The notes beneath the pieces are model-generated. The model did not search any database. It was not told where the DNA came from and saw only the letters and a program-made list of their open reading frames with translations. DNA of 64,000 nucleotides from Prosapia bicincta (Eukaryota > Arthropoda > Insecta > Hemiptera > Cercopidae): NCBI GenBank assembly GCA_036971475.1, contig JBAIZL010000006.1, positions 59,070,898-59,134,897 on the forward strand, written 5' to 3'. The translations under genes were made by a program, and so were the position numbers. Below are positions 1 through 10,807 of the stretch, piece after piece. Within the stretch, counting starts at the first letter, position 1; each line of letters begins with the position of its first letter.

Positions 1-464
1 TCAAGTTGTCTCTAATTTAACTTTTAAAATGTTATTTTATGAGGTTCGTTAAGATCACACTACTAGTCTCTTCAAATTCCTCTCGCCCCATCCTATGATT
101 GCCCATGACCAATCCACTGTAGCAGTATTGTCTGTCATCTTGGCCGACCACTATGTGAGTTACCATCCAGGTATCCGGACCAAATTGGAACCCATCTGGC
201 AATAGTTCAAGAAAAAGCGAAGTAATTTGTTTATTTAGAATTTTATATTTTGGCTATTTTTGTACGACATGTCATGTTCTGAAGTTTGTATGGATACTTT
301 AACCCAAGTCTTGCGGCTTCACCATCCTTTCCACCATTCATAGTACTATTTAAGTCGGATGAGGTTACCATCATTAAAAGTAAAAGATATTTAAATAATT
401 CCTAATATTAATTTTAGTGTACTTATCTTTGTTGTGATTTATAACACGAGTAAATTAATTTCAG
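1..464 (+). other. Probable intron upstream of the zinc-finger exon
   Basis: AT-rich sequence with no convincing coding region. It ends in a pyrimidine-rich stretch and an AG at 463-464 that reads as a 3' splice site (TTAATTTCAG before GGTGTCC). The reading frame downstream stays open back to 434 but has no ATG there, which supports an intron rather than a 5' UTR. Upstream exons of the zinc-finger gene would lie outside the window. Confidence 0.5.
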
Positions 465-2680
465 GTGTCCTTTTCAAATGTGAAAAATGTAATAACAAGT
501 ATAAAACGGTGGTAGAGCACGAGGAACACGTCAAGGCGTGTACAAACAACAACAAAGTGGACAAAATATACAACTGTAAGCATTGCGAATATTCAACGTC
601 TGTACCGAGTTACTTTAAGAAACACCTACTAATTCATGAAAAGGATAAAATGTTTACGTTTAAATGTAAATACTGCAGCTTTTCTACCCTGCTTGCAGCC
701 ACGTTTAGCAAACACGTTAAAGGACACAAGGAGCAAAATTCTGACTTGACGTTAAACTTTGTTCGTTCCGCTTCAGAACTGTGCAAGCTTCGGAAACGCG
801 TAAAGAAATACTCGGGCAGAAAACAGTACAAGTGCTCGCAGTGTGAATTTTCCGCTTTAGTTGCAAGTAAGGTTAAAGTGCACATGAGGTCTCATAAAGG
901 GAAAAAGCCGTTCAGTTGTAAATATTGTGGCTTCGGTGCGTCAACGCCCAAAATGTTAAAAGTGCACATGCTCGTCCATTCGGAAGAAAACCCGTCGTAC
1001 AAATGTAATGTGTGCAGCTTGAGCCTGCAAACGGCTCGCGGATTGAAGGCACACATGTACCGGCACCACAACAGCGAGAAGCCTCACCGATGCAAGCAGT
1101 GTCAGTCGTCCTTCACGGCGGAGTATATGCTGAAGCGGCACATGCTGACGCACACGCAAGAGAAGCCGTACAAGTGTGAGCACTGCAGCTACGCCGCCAA
1201 GACGTTGTACAGGATGAAGTGGCACACGATGCTACACACCGGTGAGAAACCGTACAGGTGCACGGAGTGTTCTTTCTCCACGTCGCAGTACTCTTCCTAC
1301 AAGAACCACCTGTACAAGCACACCGGGGAGAAGCCGTACAAGTGTACCCAGTGCGACTATAAGACCGTGTATCCGTACCAGGTCAGAGCGCACGAGCTGA
1401 AGGTGCACGAGAAGGTGAAGCTGTACAAGTGCTCGGAATGCCAGTTCGCGACGTCGTACATCACTTCCTTCAAGAACCACATGACCACCCATTCTGGACA
1501 GATCCAATCCAACGCTCACAGATTCAAGTGCAAGCAGTGCAACTATTCCGCACCGTATCCGTATAAGGTTAGAATCCACGAGGCGAGGCACAACCGAACG
1601 AAGCCTTACAGATGCCCCTTGTGTGACTACGCTACTTCCTACGCGAAAGCGTTCAGCAACCACTTGCTCGTACATTCAGCCGAGAAACCGTATAAATGCT
1701 CTCTTTGCGAGTACTCTGCATCCAAAATGTACAGCGTTAGAAAGCACATGAAAGTGCACAACAGGACCAAGTCTTACGCGTGCACGCAATGCGACTTTTC
1801 GGCAACAAAATTGATCACGTTAAAGGAACACGAGAAAGAACACAAGACAGATAAATACAGATGTGCACACTGCGATTTCACCACGTCGTATTCTTCGTCG
1901 CTCATGCAGCACACACACAGCCATACTGGCATTAAACCGTACAGATGCTTCATCTGCGGTTACTCTGCGTTCTTACCAAGCCAGCTCAAAAAGCACATGG
2001 CGAAACACGACTGGGAAAGGTCTGCAAGTGGATTCACAGCCTGTAACTATTGTGATTATTCCACAACATGTGAACGCGATTTCTTAAAGCACACGTGCAA
2101 TCACATCGGTCAGAAGCTGTACTACTGCACTAAGTGCGACTATGTCGCCACGTATCAGTACCTAGTCACATTGCACATGATCGTGCACATTAACGACAAG
2201 CCTCATGAAGAGAAAGCACATGACTGTACCTTGTCAAAAGCTGTCACTGTCGGCCACCACTCGATCGAAGTAAATGAAGAGAAATTATACAAATGTGGAG
2301 TTTGCGGTTACTCTTCACTGTGTTCGGACCAGTACAGAAAGCACATCATGTCTCACCTAAGCGAACAATTCAGATGCGGCCGTTGTGATTATTCGACTCT
2401 GAGTTGTGATGCGTTCAGAAGTCACGTGATGAGTCACTCCGACGAACATCAGTACAGATGTAAAATGTGCGATTACTCGACCGCGTACCAGAGTGCGCTC
2501 AGCAACCACATGAACTTCCATCGCAAGTGCATTCAGTTTCAATGCACGCTGTGCGACTTTAAGTCTTCGCAGGCCAGCAATGTCAAGATGCACATGGGCT
2601 CTCACACTGGAGACAAATTTTCAGTGCAACTGGAACTAGATTCAGTACGAATTGAAAATGATTTAACGAAGTACAGATAA
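465..2680 (+). CDS. Poly-C2H2 zinc-finger protein, terminal exon
   Basis: One open exon of about 738 codons ending in TAA at 2678-2680. It encodes a degenerate C2HC finger at the start (CEKC...H...C) followed by 22 canonical C2H2 fingers of the form Y/F-x-C-x2-C-x12-H-x3-4-H, spread from about 473 to 2609. Several links are the classical TGEKP type; others are looser (SEENP, NRTKP, TDK). Many fingers share a C-D/E-Y/F-S/A-T signature. A stretch near 2200-2280 looks like a decayed finger (HDC...HH). Such proteins are normally nuclear, sequence-specific DNA-binding regulators; the target here is unknown. No KRAB, ZAD or BTB domain lies in this exon, but one could be encoded upstream. The start is set by the splice acceptor at 463-464, because the first in-frame codons lack an ATG. 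Family assignment is firm; the orthologue is not identified. Confidence 0.93.
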
Positions 2681-2898
2681 TTCTCTACAAAGCTGGGTTA
2701 ACTTGGTTACTTGCCGCACAGATGACGAATAATAATCTACGCACAACTGGCAGTGTTTTGTTTAGCACAAAGTGCAGTGGTGGTGTAAGGCCATTCCCAA
2801 AGAAACTGCCACTTTATAGTTATTTGTTCACAAGTAGGTTGATTATTTATAATAATAATTTTTTTCTAAGAATTTTGTAAAATAATTAAATGTAGTTT

Positions 2899-2904
2899 AA
2901 TAAA
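2899..2904 (+). terminator. Polyadenylation signal of the zinc-finger gene
   Basis: Canonical AATAAA about 218 bases after the stop codon, in AT-rich 3' UTR-like sequence. The 2681-2898 interval holds no other coding sequence. Confidence 0.55.
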
Positions 2905-5844
2905 ACAAATTAAAGTTGTTATTAGCAGTTGTTCATTATTATCAATTTAATGAATGAAATTATATGTTATGGTAGACTCTAAAATTGAGTTGATACGCTC
3001 TACGATTAACCCTGATCTAATAACATGCGCGTCTCGGACACTAGCGGGTATGTATTACTTTATGGCGTTAATGAGTTGTATTTTCCTACAAAAATATTCT
3101 CACTTATAAAGCACTAAATATTATATATTTTATGCGGATGCAATGTCGTTGTTCGTTATTTTGTACCTCTGTTAGTTCAATATTCCTTAATTGATTATTA
3201 TGTGTAATCATAATTAGTAAAAACAGGTTAAGAGTTACGGTTTAAAGTTTGCTTCAGATCTTAAGCTCCCACTATTATTGCTCATTTCGAATGTTCACAA
3301 GAATACACTAATTATAGAAATATTTACACTACTGACCAACACAGTGTAAAATCGATCTTCTCGCTCCAGTTGACATAAAAACTGCCGAAGCGTTTTATTA
3401 TGTTTAGACGTCTGACAAAGTCTAAGATTAATATCTTTATTTATTTATACTGCAAGTTTCGAGAGTCGATAAATATCCCTTATAAAGCACAGTTGTCTAG
3501 TCTTGTTCGTGACATATCAGAAAATAACTCTGAAGCAAACAAATCAAACAATGACGACATTCGTCATAGATTGTCATGACTAACTGACTTAGTTCGCTAA
3601 CAGCAATGGGTTAACATTTTATTATCAGAATTAGTCCGAGTAATGTATAAAATACTAAACGTGTTGTAAATTTATTCTGACATCAGAAAATTTCGCACTT
3701 CACTGTTTACTACAAAGTAATTAAATGAGTTTAGCGAAATATCCTTGGCAATTAAAATTAATTAACTATGGATTCCACTATGGTTCCACCTTCCCAACTA
3801 TAAAACGTACTGCCTTGCAGATAACCCTCCTTAGATCCAGTCGAATACCAAAAGCCATGACCCTACATTCCTACAGGAGTCGGTGTTGCCATGACAGACG
3901 CCGCCACTAAATCCCCTCGTCGGACTCACCGCAAGAGTTCAGGGTTGCGTTACGAGCCTCCCACGGCAATACAAGGCCATCCGTATGAGTAAACACGTGG
4001 AGTATTCGTGGTTTGTTCCGCGCAGTGATTTACATTACGCCGTGGTAAATCAATAATCTTTATTTTTGGAAACCAGTAACTTATCATTTGAAACCAGTTC
4101 TACTGCTCTTTTGCAGGAGCGTATGTATAAAGGGGGCCTTAGGCGCCTGAGTCTTTTCCGAAATATATAAGCTCCCAAAATTGAACATTTTCATTATAGA
4201 TTTAAATAAATGTTATGAGGGATGAGTCCAAAATGATTAGGAATATTATTACTAATTTTAATTTTAAGCACTAATTATTTAAAGCAGTAATATAAAATCC
4301 AAAAAGTAACTACTTATTGTGTCGCCATTAAAGAAAAATTATTTAACATTATAAGATTTATTTCAGAATGGTTATAATAACTGCATGAAGTACACTCTTA
4401 TATGCTTTTATATTAATATTATAATTTTTGGGCGAATTATGAGCGAAATAAAATATATTTGGAAATTAAGAATCAAACCTTCAAAATTTATGTCTCTGTA
4501 TATGTGAATTAATTCTTCTGCCTCCGCAATAAGAACAGCTTGGCAGGAGGTTTGTAGCGCCCTTAGTACGTAAAGTACAGATGCAACAAAATATCTAAAA
4601 CCCAGGCAGTGCGCAGCTTAGTAAAACTATTATATATCTTTTTTATTAGAAATATATTTTAGACCTTTCAATCAATTATAGTGTGTAAGAAATATATTGT
4701 TAAAGCCTGAACCTGGACAAACCTTGCTCTGCTTGAGTTCTGGCTCGTAGCAGAACAAACAGCTACATTTCAGGCACTAAATAGACTTATATATTAGTCA
4801 TTTCTTACTAAAGTAGTTGTGGCGTTCAGCCCTTAAGTTTGACCTAAAGACAGAAAATAATAAATAATAATAATTAAGAACCGGAGGACCATACAGATAA
4901 ATTAAAAAGGGGCAAATCTATCAGTTGCATTGATTATAAGTTTCAACGAGGTTTAAGCACAAAATTGGAATAAATAAAATTAACTAAAACACTTAACTTA
5001 CGTCGAATAAATGTTATTCTGCGTAAATGTAGTCAATGAAACTTAGTGTGCACACCGCCTTTCCACTAGAAACTGTTCAATGAAACACTTTAAAGGGGAT
5101 AATTAAAATTTTCTCTAAAAGAATAAGTTATAAAATCATTTCTCTTTTACCACGAGCTAACACACTTGTGGTTGAAAAGGATTAATGAGAAAATAATGAC
5201 ACGGGCGAAGTTATTAATTAAATTTGTTAAAATACACCACTCTTTGATTTGAGATTGATCTCAATACTTATTTGCGAATAATTTCTAAGATCCAAAGGGT
5301 GAAAAAAACATGTAAGAAATGAGTCCAGAATGGCGAAGAAATAAACGAGGGGGAAACGCGACAGTCACTATTAGTAGTTGAGTTCACACTGTCGGGAAAA
5401 TGGCGAGAGTATTGCTCAGTAGAGCTTGCACTGTAGATCGCGTGCGTAGTACTTTGATAGAAAGCTAAGAAATATCCGAATTTTAAAAAACTGTACCAAA
5501 GAGCAGTTGTGCAGTTTTTATTACATATAAATAATACAAAACTTATGACGCATTCGTTGGCTGGTGGCCAATCTTTATTCGCCTATTATAGCCTGTGTGA
5601 GTTATAAAACACTTCGAGTTCAGTCCTTTATAATCTTGAGTTTGATACGATGGCAGTGTTAGAGAAGCAACCTAACCTAGGAGGCTTAGGATAGATGTAA
5701 CATTACTGGCTTGACGGCTTCAGGGCAAAAAAAAACAACAATATTCCTCTAACAACATATGTAGGGTATCATTATTGTAGGACTGAAATTAAAGAAATAT
5801 ATTGCTATGGTATAGGTTTATCTGAAGACATGCTAAAGATAATA
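2905..5844. other. Intergenic or intronic DNA without recognised gene
   Basis: AT-rich sequence read on both strands. A less AT-rich patch near 3830-4030 has only a short open frame (3725-3910) with no recognisable domain. No RNA gene, long repeat or transposon end was identified. Confidence 0.5.
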
Positions 5845-6734
5845 CAGTAAACTCTCGATTATCCGTGGGCGGATTAACCGGTTTGCGGATTATCCGGGGT
5901 CTGCCATTGTTTTATAAATAACCAAAATTGTATTCCAATCAGATTCATGTGTTTAAATTTCCAAACGGTGAATTACGATGTAAATACGTATATGGCTTAA
6001 TAGAAGTTAAGATGAAAGGAATATATATGTAAATATGTACGTACTAATTTTTACATTGAAAGGGAAGCATCCCGACGCGAGCCATTGAAATAGAAGGGAC
6101 GAGCAGACTACTGTGTATAAGAGACAATGACAAAATGCTTGGACGCCCGAAAACCTAAAGTGTATCATAAGATTGTGTAAACAAATGTCAGCTAATCTCG
6201 GCTATAAATAGTCTAGGACGTGACATACGCATTATCCATGTCTGTCATATACATTACCGATCTTTATGGCTTTGTGACACACGTGACACAAGTAAACACT
6301 GTGCGACAAAATGGTTCTCAAGAAACTTAGATAGCACATTAAAACTAAATCAATCTTCACAAAAAAACAGACGAACGTGACAGATTATTTTGTTAAAAAG
6401 TGAAAGTATTATGTGTAAAGGAAATTACTTATGTACATACATACTTACTTTTGACATATACTTATGTACGTATTGTAAATAGTTAGACATATAAATGTAC
6501 ATGTTATAATCCGTCAAATACATCGACATTTTAAATTATTTTCTGTATTTATTTTGTCCTCTGAAGATTATATATGTGAATTGCATTAACCGGGGTCATT
6601 ATTTTTGTAACTTATGGTATAATAATCGATTATCGATCGTTTTACGTATTCATTGTTCATAGCGGATTATCTGGGGAATTCGTTATCCGGCGTTGCCGGG
6701 CCACCCTATTCCACGGATAATCGGGAGTTTACTG
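5845..6734. mobile_element. pogo/Tigger-like DNA transposon remnant (890 bp)
   Basis: The ends are inverted repeats: CAGTAAACTCTCGATTATCC at 5845 and its near-exact complement ending ...GGGAGTTTACTG at 6734, both flanked by TA (5843-5844 and 6735-6736) as expected of the Tc1/mariner-pogo superfamily. The CTCGATTATCCG start is typical of Tigger/pogo ends. The inverted homology extends inward with further ATTATCC/GGATTAT motifs. The element is too short for a full transposase. A 22-codon open stretch ending at 6403 (…NVTDYFVKK, then stop) resembles the C-terminal tail of CENP-B/Tigger-type transposases, so it is probably an internally deleted, non-autonomous copy. No intact ORF remains. Confidence 0.8.
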
Positions 6735-6774
6735 TAGTTACCTTTATTCGTGCAAGATATTATGTTATGATAAA

Positions 6775-7740
6775 CTAGCGTTACCCAGCGCGCTTAGCTG
6801 TGCACGAAATCATAATTTAACTATGGAAAATGGAAAATAATATTTAATTTTCCAATAAGAAAAGCAAATCAAACATCTATATAATTATATTTCATTTACT
6901 GCAATTCTAGATAATAGACAATGTTTTTCTTCATTTCATTAGGCGTATAAATATACAAATTTTTAGGTGTCCCAGCACGTGAGCACGCAACATATAATTA
7001 TCCGTGAGAGAAGCATGAATGTTCCAAATTTAATACAGCAATGGTCAATGACTCTCCTTGTGTTTTTCATGGTTGTTGCGAATGCAAGAAGCAAAGGAAA
7101 TTGTACTCGTTTGAAACCGAATGGTAATTAATCATAGGTATTCGTGGATTTAAGACCATCTACTTTGAACTTGCCACTTACGATTTCTGCCTCGATCAAG
7201 TTGGGTGTCAGATTTTCTATTGTCAGTCTGGTTCCGTTGCAAAGCTTTGGTGGATTCCAATTTCGCAAGAGTGATATCGGCGATCCTACGTTTAATGTCA
7301 ATATTAAAACAATTAATGATGTATTTTTATATTTACATTATGTTTATAAATTTTAAATTAATTAAATAATGCTACTATTGATACACAATTTACCATTATA
7401 CTTATGGAAGGCTGTACAATGAACCATCATAAGTCTCTGGGATGGAGCCCTGTGGATGGATCTCCACCAAACGTCACACAAACCATCCTGGGAATATGTT
7501 TAACAATCTCTCTAAATTTCATTAAGTTCAGTTTAGCTTTTGAAACGCCATAAGATAAATACAAACATCGGTTTTTGAACCATCCTAAACCTCTTGGGCG
7601 GAACCCTGTAGATATATTCACACCAAACGTTACACTAACCATCCTGGGAATATGTTAAACGAATTCTCTAAATTACAATTACTTCTATTCAGCAGTTTAG
7701 GTGTCTATAACATACATATACACATACAAACATTCATTTA
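6775..7740 (-). mobile_element. Helitron remnant, left (minus-strand) arm of a head-to-head pair
   Basis: Read on the minus strand, this arm ends at the left with GGGTAACGCTAG followed by T (6775-6786), matching the CTRR-T end of Helitrons and the end of the right arm. It carries a Pif1-type helicase remnant (6958-7254) and, near its 5' end, about 165-175-bp repeats containing the phrase CCATCCTGGGAATATGTT. The order of parts mirrors the right arm. The two meet near 7740, so the arms form a long imperfect inverted repeat. Confidence 0.72.
6958..7254 (-). pseudogene. Helitron Pif1-like helicase C-terminal remnant
   Basis: Minus-strand translation gives LCNGTRLTIENLTPNLIEAE, then an in-frame stop, then PFGFKRVQFPLLLAFATTM, and after a frame disruption LTIAVLNLEHSCFSHG and LYVACSR. 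This is the order of the last motifs of Rep/helicase proteins of eukaryotic Helitrons (CNGTRL, F..AFAMTINKAQGQS, HGQLYVA.SR). The stop codons and frame shift mark it as dead. It is truncated: the Rep domain and helicase motifs I-IV are absent. Confidence 0.8.
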
Positions 7741-8916
7741 TCTATATCTATAAAAATGAGTGTGTCATGTATGTATGTATGTATGTATGAGTGTATGCAT
7801 GTTATAGCCGCCTAAACCGCTGAACAGAAGTTGAAGTAATTTGGAGGGTTTGTTTTAACATATTCCTTGGATGGGTCCTAGGAAGTTTGGTGTAGGTCCA
7901 TCCACAGGGCTCCGCCCTAGAGGTTTAGCATGGTTCAAAAACCAATGTATATATATGTATATGTGTATGTATGTATCTTACGGACGTCTAAAAAGCTGAA
8001 CAGAAATTAATGAAATTTGGAGAGATTTATTAACATATTTACAGGATTGTTCGTGTGAAGCTTGTTTCAGACCCATATCACAGAGCTCCGCCCCAAAGAC
8101 GTAGGATTGTTCAAAAACCGATGTATGTATATATGTAAGTGTATGTAATGTCTTATGAACGCTGTACAGAAGTTGATGAAATTTGGAAGGACTGTTTAAC
8201 ATACTTCCAGGATGGTTCGTGTGAGGTTTGGTGTAAATCCATCCACAGGGCTCCTCCTCAGAGGCTTAGGAGGGTTCAGTGTACAGCCTTCCATAAGTGT
8301 AATGTTAAAATGTATATCTATACTAGCGTTACTGAAATTAATTTAAAAAATGTATAAACAATATGTAAAATAAAAATACATTATTGATTATTTTAAACTG
8401 TTTATAATTGCTAAATTCTATATACAATTATTGGTATCACACTTATTGATATTAAAAGTAGGATTGTCTATAATATTCTTGCTAAATTTGATAATAACCA
8501 CAAAAAAACTGACACCCAACTTGATCCGGGCAGGAATCAGAAATGGCAAGTTCAAAGGTCTCAATGCCTTGAATAACGATGATTCCATCAGACCTACCTA
8601 GTGATTTCAAACGACTATAATTTTCTTTGCGACATGAATTCGCAATAATCATAAACAATGCACAAGGACAATCATTGACCATTGCTGGATTAAATTTGGA
8701 ACATTCGAGCTTTTACCACGGACAATTATATGTTGCGCGCTCACGTGTTGGGACACCTAAAATTTGTATGTTTATACTCCTAATGAAATGGAGAAAAACA
8801 TTGTCTATCCTCTATAATTGCAGTAAATGAAATATAATTATTTAGATGTTTGATTTGCTTTTCTTATTGCAAAAATTATGATTTCGGGCGCCGCAACGTG
8901 CGCCGGGTAACGCTAG
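7741..8916 (+). mobile_element. Helitron remnant, right (plus-strand) arm of a head-to-head pair
   Basis: It begins with TCTATATCTATAAAAATGAG directly after an A at 7740, a typical insect Helitron 5' end. It finishes with GGGTAACGCTAG before T at 8917. A 3' subterminal hairpin (GGCGC, 8-base loop, GCGCC) lies about 10 bases before the end. Three diverged tandem repeats of about 165-175 bp follow the 5' end; the landmark TGAACAG or TGTACAG recurs at 7821, 7997 and 8163. A helicase remnant lies at 8508-8770. Insertion between A and T with no target duplication fits rolling-circle transposition. Confidence 0.78.
8508..8770 (+). pseudogene. Helitron Pif1-like helicase C-terminal remnant
   Basis: The frame reads LTPNLIRAGI..GKFKG, then after stop codons RHEFAIIINNAQGQSLTIAG, NLEHSSFYHGQLYVARSRVG and TPKICMF. 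The pieces AQGQSL and HGQLYVA.SRVGTP are hallmark C-terminal motifs of Helitron helicases. It pairs with the minus-strand remnant at 6958-7254 in the left arm. Two adjacent stops (around 8600) and missing upstream domains show it is non-functional. Confidence 0.82.
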
Positions 8917-9574
8917 TAAATAAAATTTTTCTTGGATGATTAAGTAGTAATTGACACTATTATTTTTTTGTTTATATTACTTGTTTAATATAATGTCCTT
9001 GTGTAGTAAACTGTGTTGGTTATTGTTTTTGGATATGGGATTTATGTTTGTCGCTCGAATATAAATGTCTAGCCTCTGAAGACGTTTCCAGTGTAGAGCC
9101 GAAACGTATAGCTAACCAAGGGTTGTACCAAATATGAACCAAATATATTATATATGACACGTAAGTTTGTAAAGCAGTGGTTACTTTATACAGGAAATGT
9201 GCAAACACTGCGTATTTTAGAAAAGAATATTTTTGAGATTTTAGGTAAATGTTTCTAAACTATATCTTGAATATAATTCATCGATAAGAAAATATTTTAA
9301 TTCTATAAAAGGTTTGCTAAATTTTGTTGGAACATTCGGATTCTGTGGAGAAGTGACAGGAAAGTTCTAGTAAACAAGGTTTAATCGTTCTCTGTTAATA
9401 GGTTAAGTATTTCATCCCACTACTAACAAACACATTCAAGCGACATTTAACAATTATCTGCCAAATATCCAATTAAAATTCATTTACGAATAGCTAACTT
9501 ATCGTTTAGTTATATTGTCTTGATTGGGGTCCGCTGGAGCAGCCAAGAGCTCGGCCGCACACTGCAGCTAGACA
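8917..9574. other. Unassigned AT-rich DNA
   Basis: No coding region recognised. A 7-bp hairpin (ACGTTTC / GAAACGT, 9082-9107) sits in an otherwise unremarkable stretch. The sequence TTTATATTACTTG near 8972 also occurs at the tail of dispersed repeat family A. Confidence 0.4.
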
Positions 9575-9637
9575 ATGGAAGCCCTTATTTACACGGTTCT
9601 TGCTGTTGTGCTACCGTTTGCGGGTTGCATTGATAAT
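9575..9637 (+). CDS. Candidate first coding exon encoding a signal peptide
   Basis: An ATG in good initiation context (A at -3, G at +4) opens 21 codons reading MEALIYTVLAVVLPFAGC followed by IDN. Immediately after comes GTGAGT (9638-9643), a consensus 5' splice donor, leaving the exon in phase 0. The short acidic start, hydrophobic core and small residues before the Cys look like a secretory signal peptide. No continuation is open beyond the donor. The next phase-0 acceptor with recognisable coding sequence is the NUDT9-like exon at 52202, so the exon may belong to that gene, but an unseen gene or chance is possible. Confidence 0.4.
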
Positions 9638-9670
9638 GTGAGTGGAATATTTTTAGTTTACTATTTTTTT

Positions 9671-10037
9671 CAAATAAAACATTATTTTGCGAAATATTGT
9701 AATAAATTTGCAGTAATAAAATGCGATTAATGAATACATTGGAAAGATTTGGGCATATACAAAACATTCTTTAGGCTAAAAATGTGCAATTAACTTTCAA
9801 AATCTACAGTAATACATACAGTTTATCTTCCCTTAAACGTATTAATTATTGTGAAATTTGTTTTGGAATGTTTCTAAATGCCGTAGTTTGAATTGCAAAA
9901 GTTGTTCGTAGGAAAATTACAAACCAGAAAGTTTTTGTTAGTTAATATAATGAGTACAAGCAACAATATAACCAGAAATAGTTCAGACCACACAGGCCTG
10001 AAATATCGACTTTGTATTTATACTCTAAAATATTCTC
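9671..10037 (+). repeat. Dispersed repeat family C, copy 1
   Basis: About 365 bp repeated nearly unchanged at 13238-13604. Shared landmarks include TTGCAGTAATAAAATGCGAT and GGCCTGAAATATCGACTTTG. The copy lies just after the candidate signal-peptide exon. A short open frame inside (9893-10129) is shared between copies but has no recognisable domain. Its mobile origin is unknown. Confidence 0.75.
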
Positions 10038-10189
10038 AAATTCTTTGTTTACCTCTTCAAGGCCCGAGGAAATATACCAAACCAGTATATTTAGATACCT
10101 GGGATGTAAATTTAGACAAATTTCACTAAATCTTCTTTTTTTCGCTTCCAAGTTTTGGCACCAAAGTATTTTCTAAATATTTATTTATA

Positions 10190-10807
10190 AAAATGTTATG
10201 TTGGTTTGTGAATGCCTCAAAAACTCTTAAACGTTCTACAGCGATTTTGGTCAAATTGTGACGACTACAACTCGTTTCAAAGATGTTTTTATCTGTTTTA
10301 GCGCCAGTAACTTACCGTTGAACGCGAAAAAAAGCTTTTTTTGACGGTCAGCTGTGTATCAGCAACCACCACATCTGCCGTAAGCGAGTAACACTCCCCA
10401 TTCTTAATCGTTATGTATAAACATGTTATATTAGTTTGTGTACGCTTCAAAAACTCAAAACATTCTGCATGGTTTGAGGTCAAATTTTGACAAGATATAC
10501 AACTCTCATCAAAAATAGTTTTTATCTATTTTTCACGCCAGAAAGATATCTTTGACTGCGAAAAAATGCTTTTTCAACGGTCAGCTGTGAACCAGCAAAA
10601 CAACCCACCTGCCGTAAGTGAGGGAAACACTCCACACACCGTTTTATATAAAAATGTTATGTTGGTTTGTGTATGCTTGTGTTAGCCTTTGAAATATTTC
10701 AAAATTATACTTCTATGAAACGTATGCTTTGTTTTGTTTCTCATTTTTCATCAACTACATTGTGCAACTACAATGCCCCACAGTAAAGCGTGGCAGGGTA
10801 CAGCTAG
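10190..10807 (+). mobile_element. Helitron-like 3' portion with 230-bp tandem repeats
   Basis: Two full and one partial direct repeats of about 230 bp begin at about 10190, 10420 and 10650 (landmark ATGTTAT.TT.GTTTGTG). The units share GACGGTCAGCTGTG or a near variant and CTGCCGTAAG. The stretch ends with GGCAGGGTACAGCTAG before T at 10808, a CTAG-T terminus like those of Helitrons. The 5' end was not located, so the element may be truncated or extend left into the previous repeat. No coding capacity is seen. Confidence 0.5.

Noticed and set aside
634..2605. Minus-strand and frame-shifted open frames across the zinc-finger exon
   Set aside because: They are shadows of the zinc-finger coding frame, lacking domains of their own.
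9076..9107. CTGAAGA followed by GAAAC, resembling a hammerhead core
   Set aside because: No stem II forms at the right place. The better fold is a simple ACGTTTC/GAAACGT hairpin that consumes the core residues.
9893..10129. 78-codon frame shared with 13457-13678
   Set aside because: It lies in dispersed repeat family C. Sharing reflects the repeat, and the frames diverge where the repeat ends.
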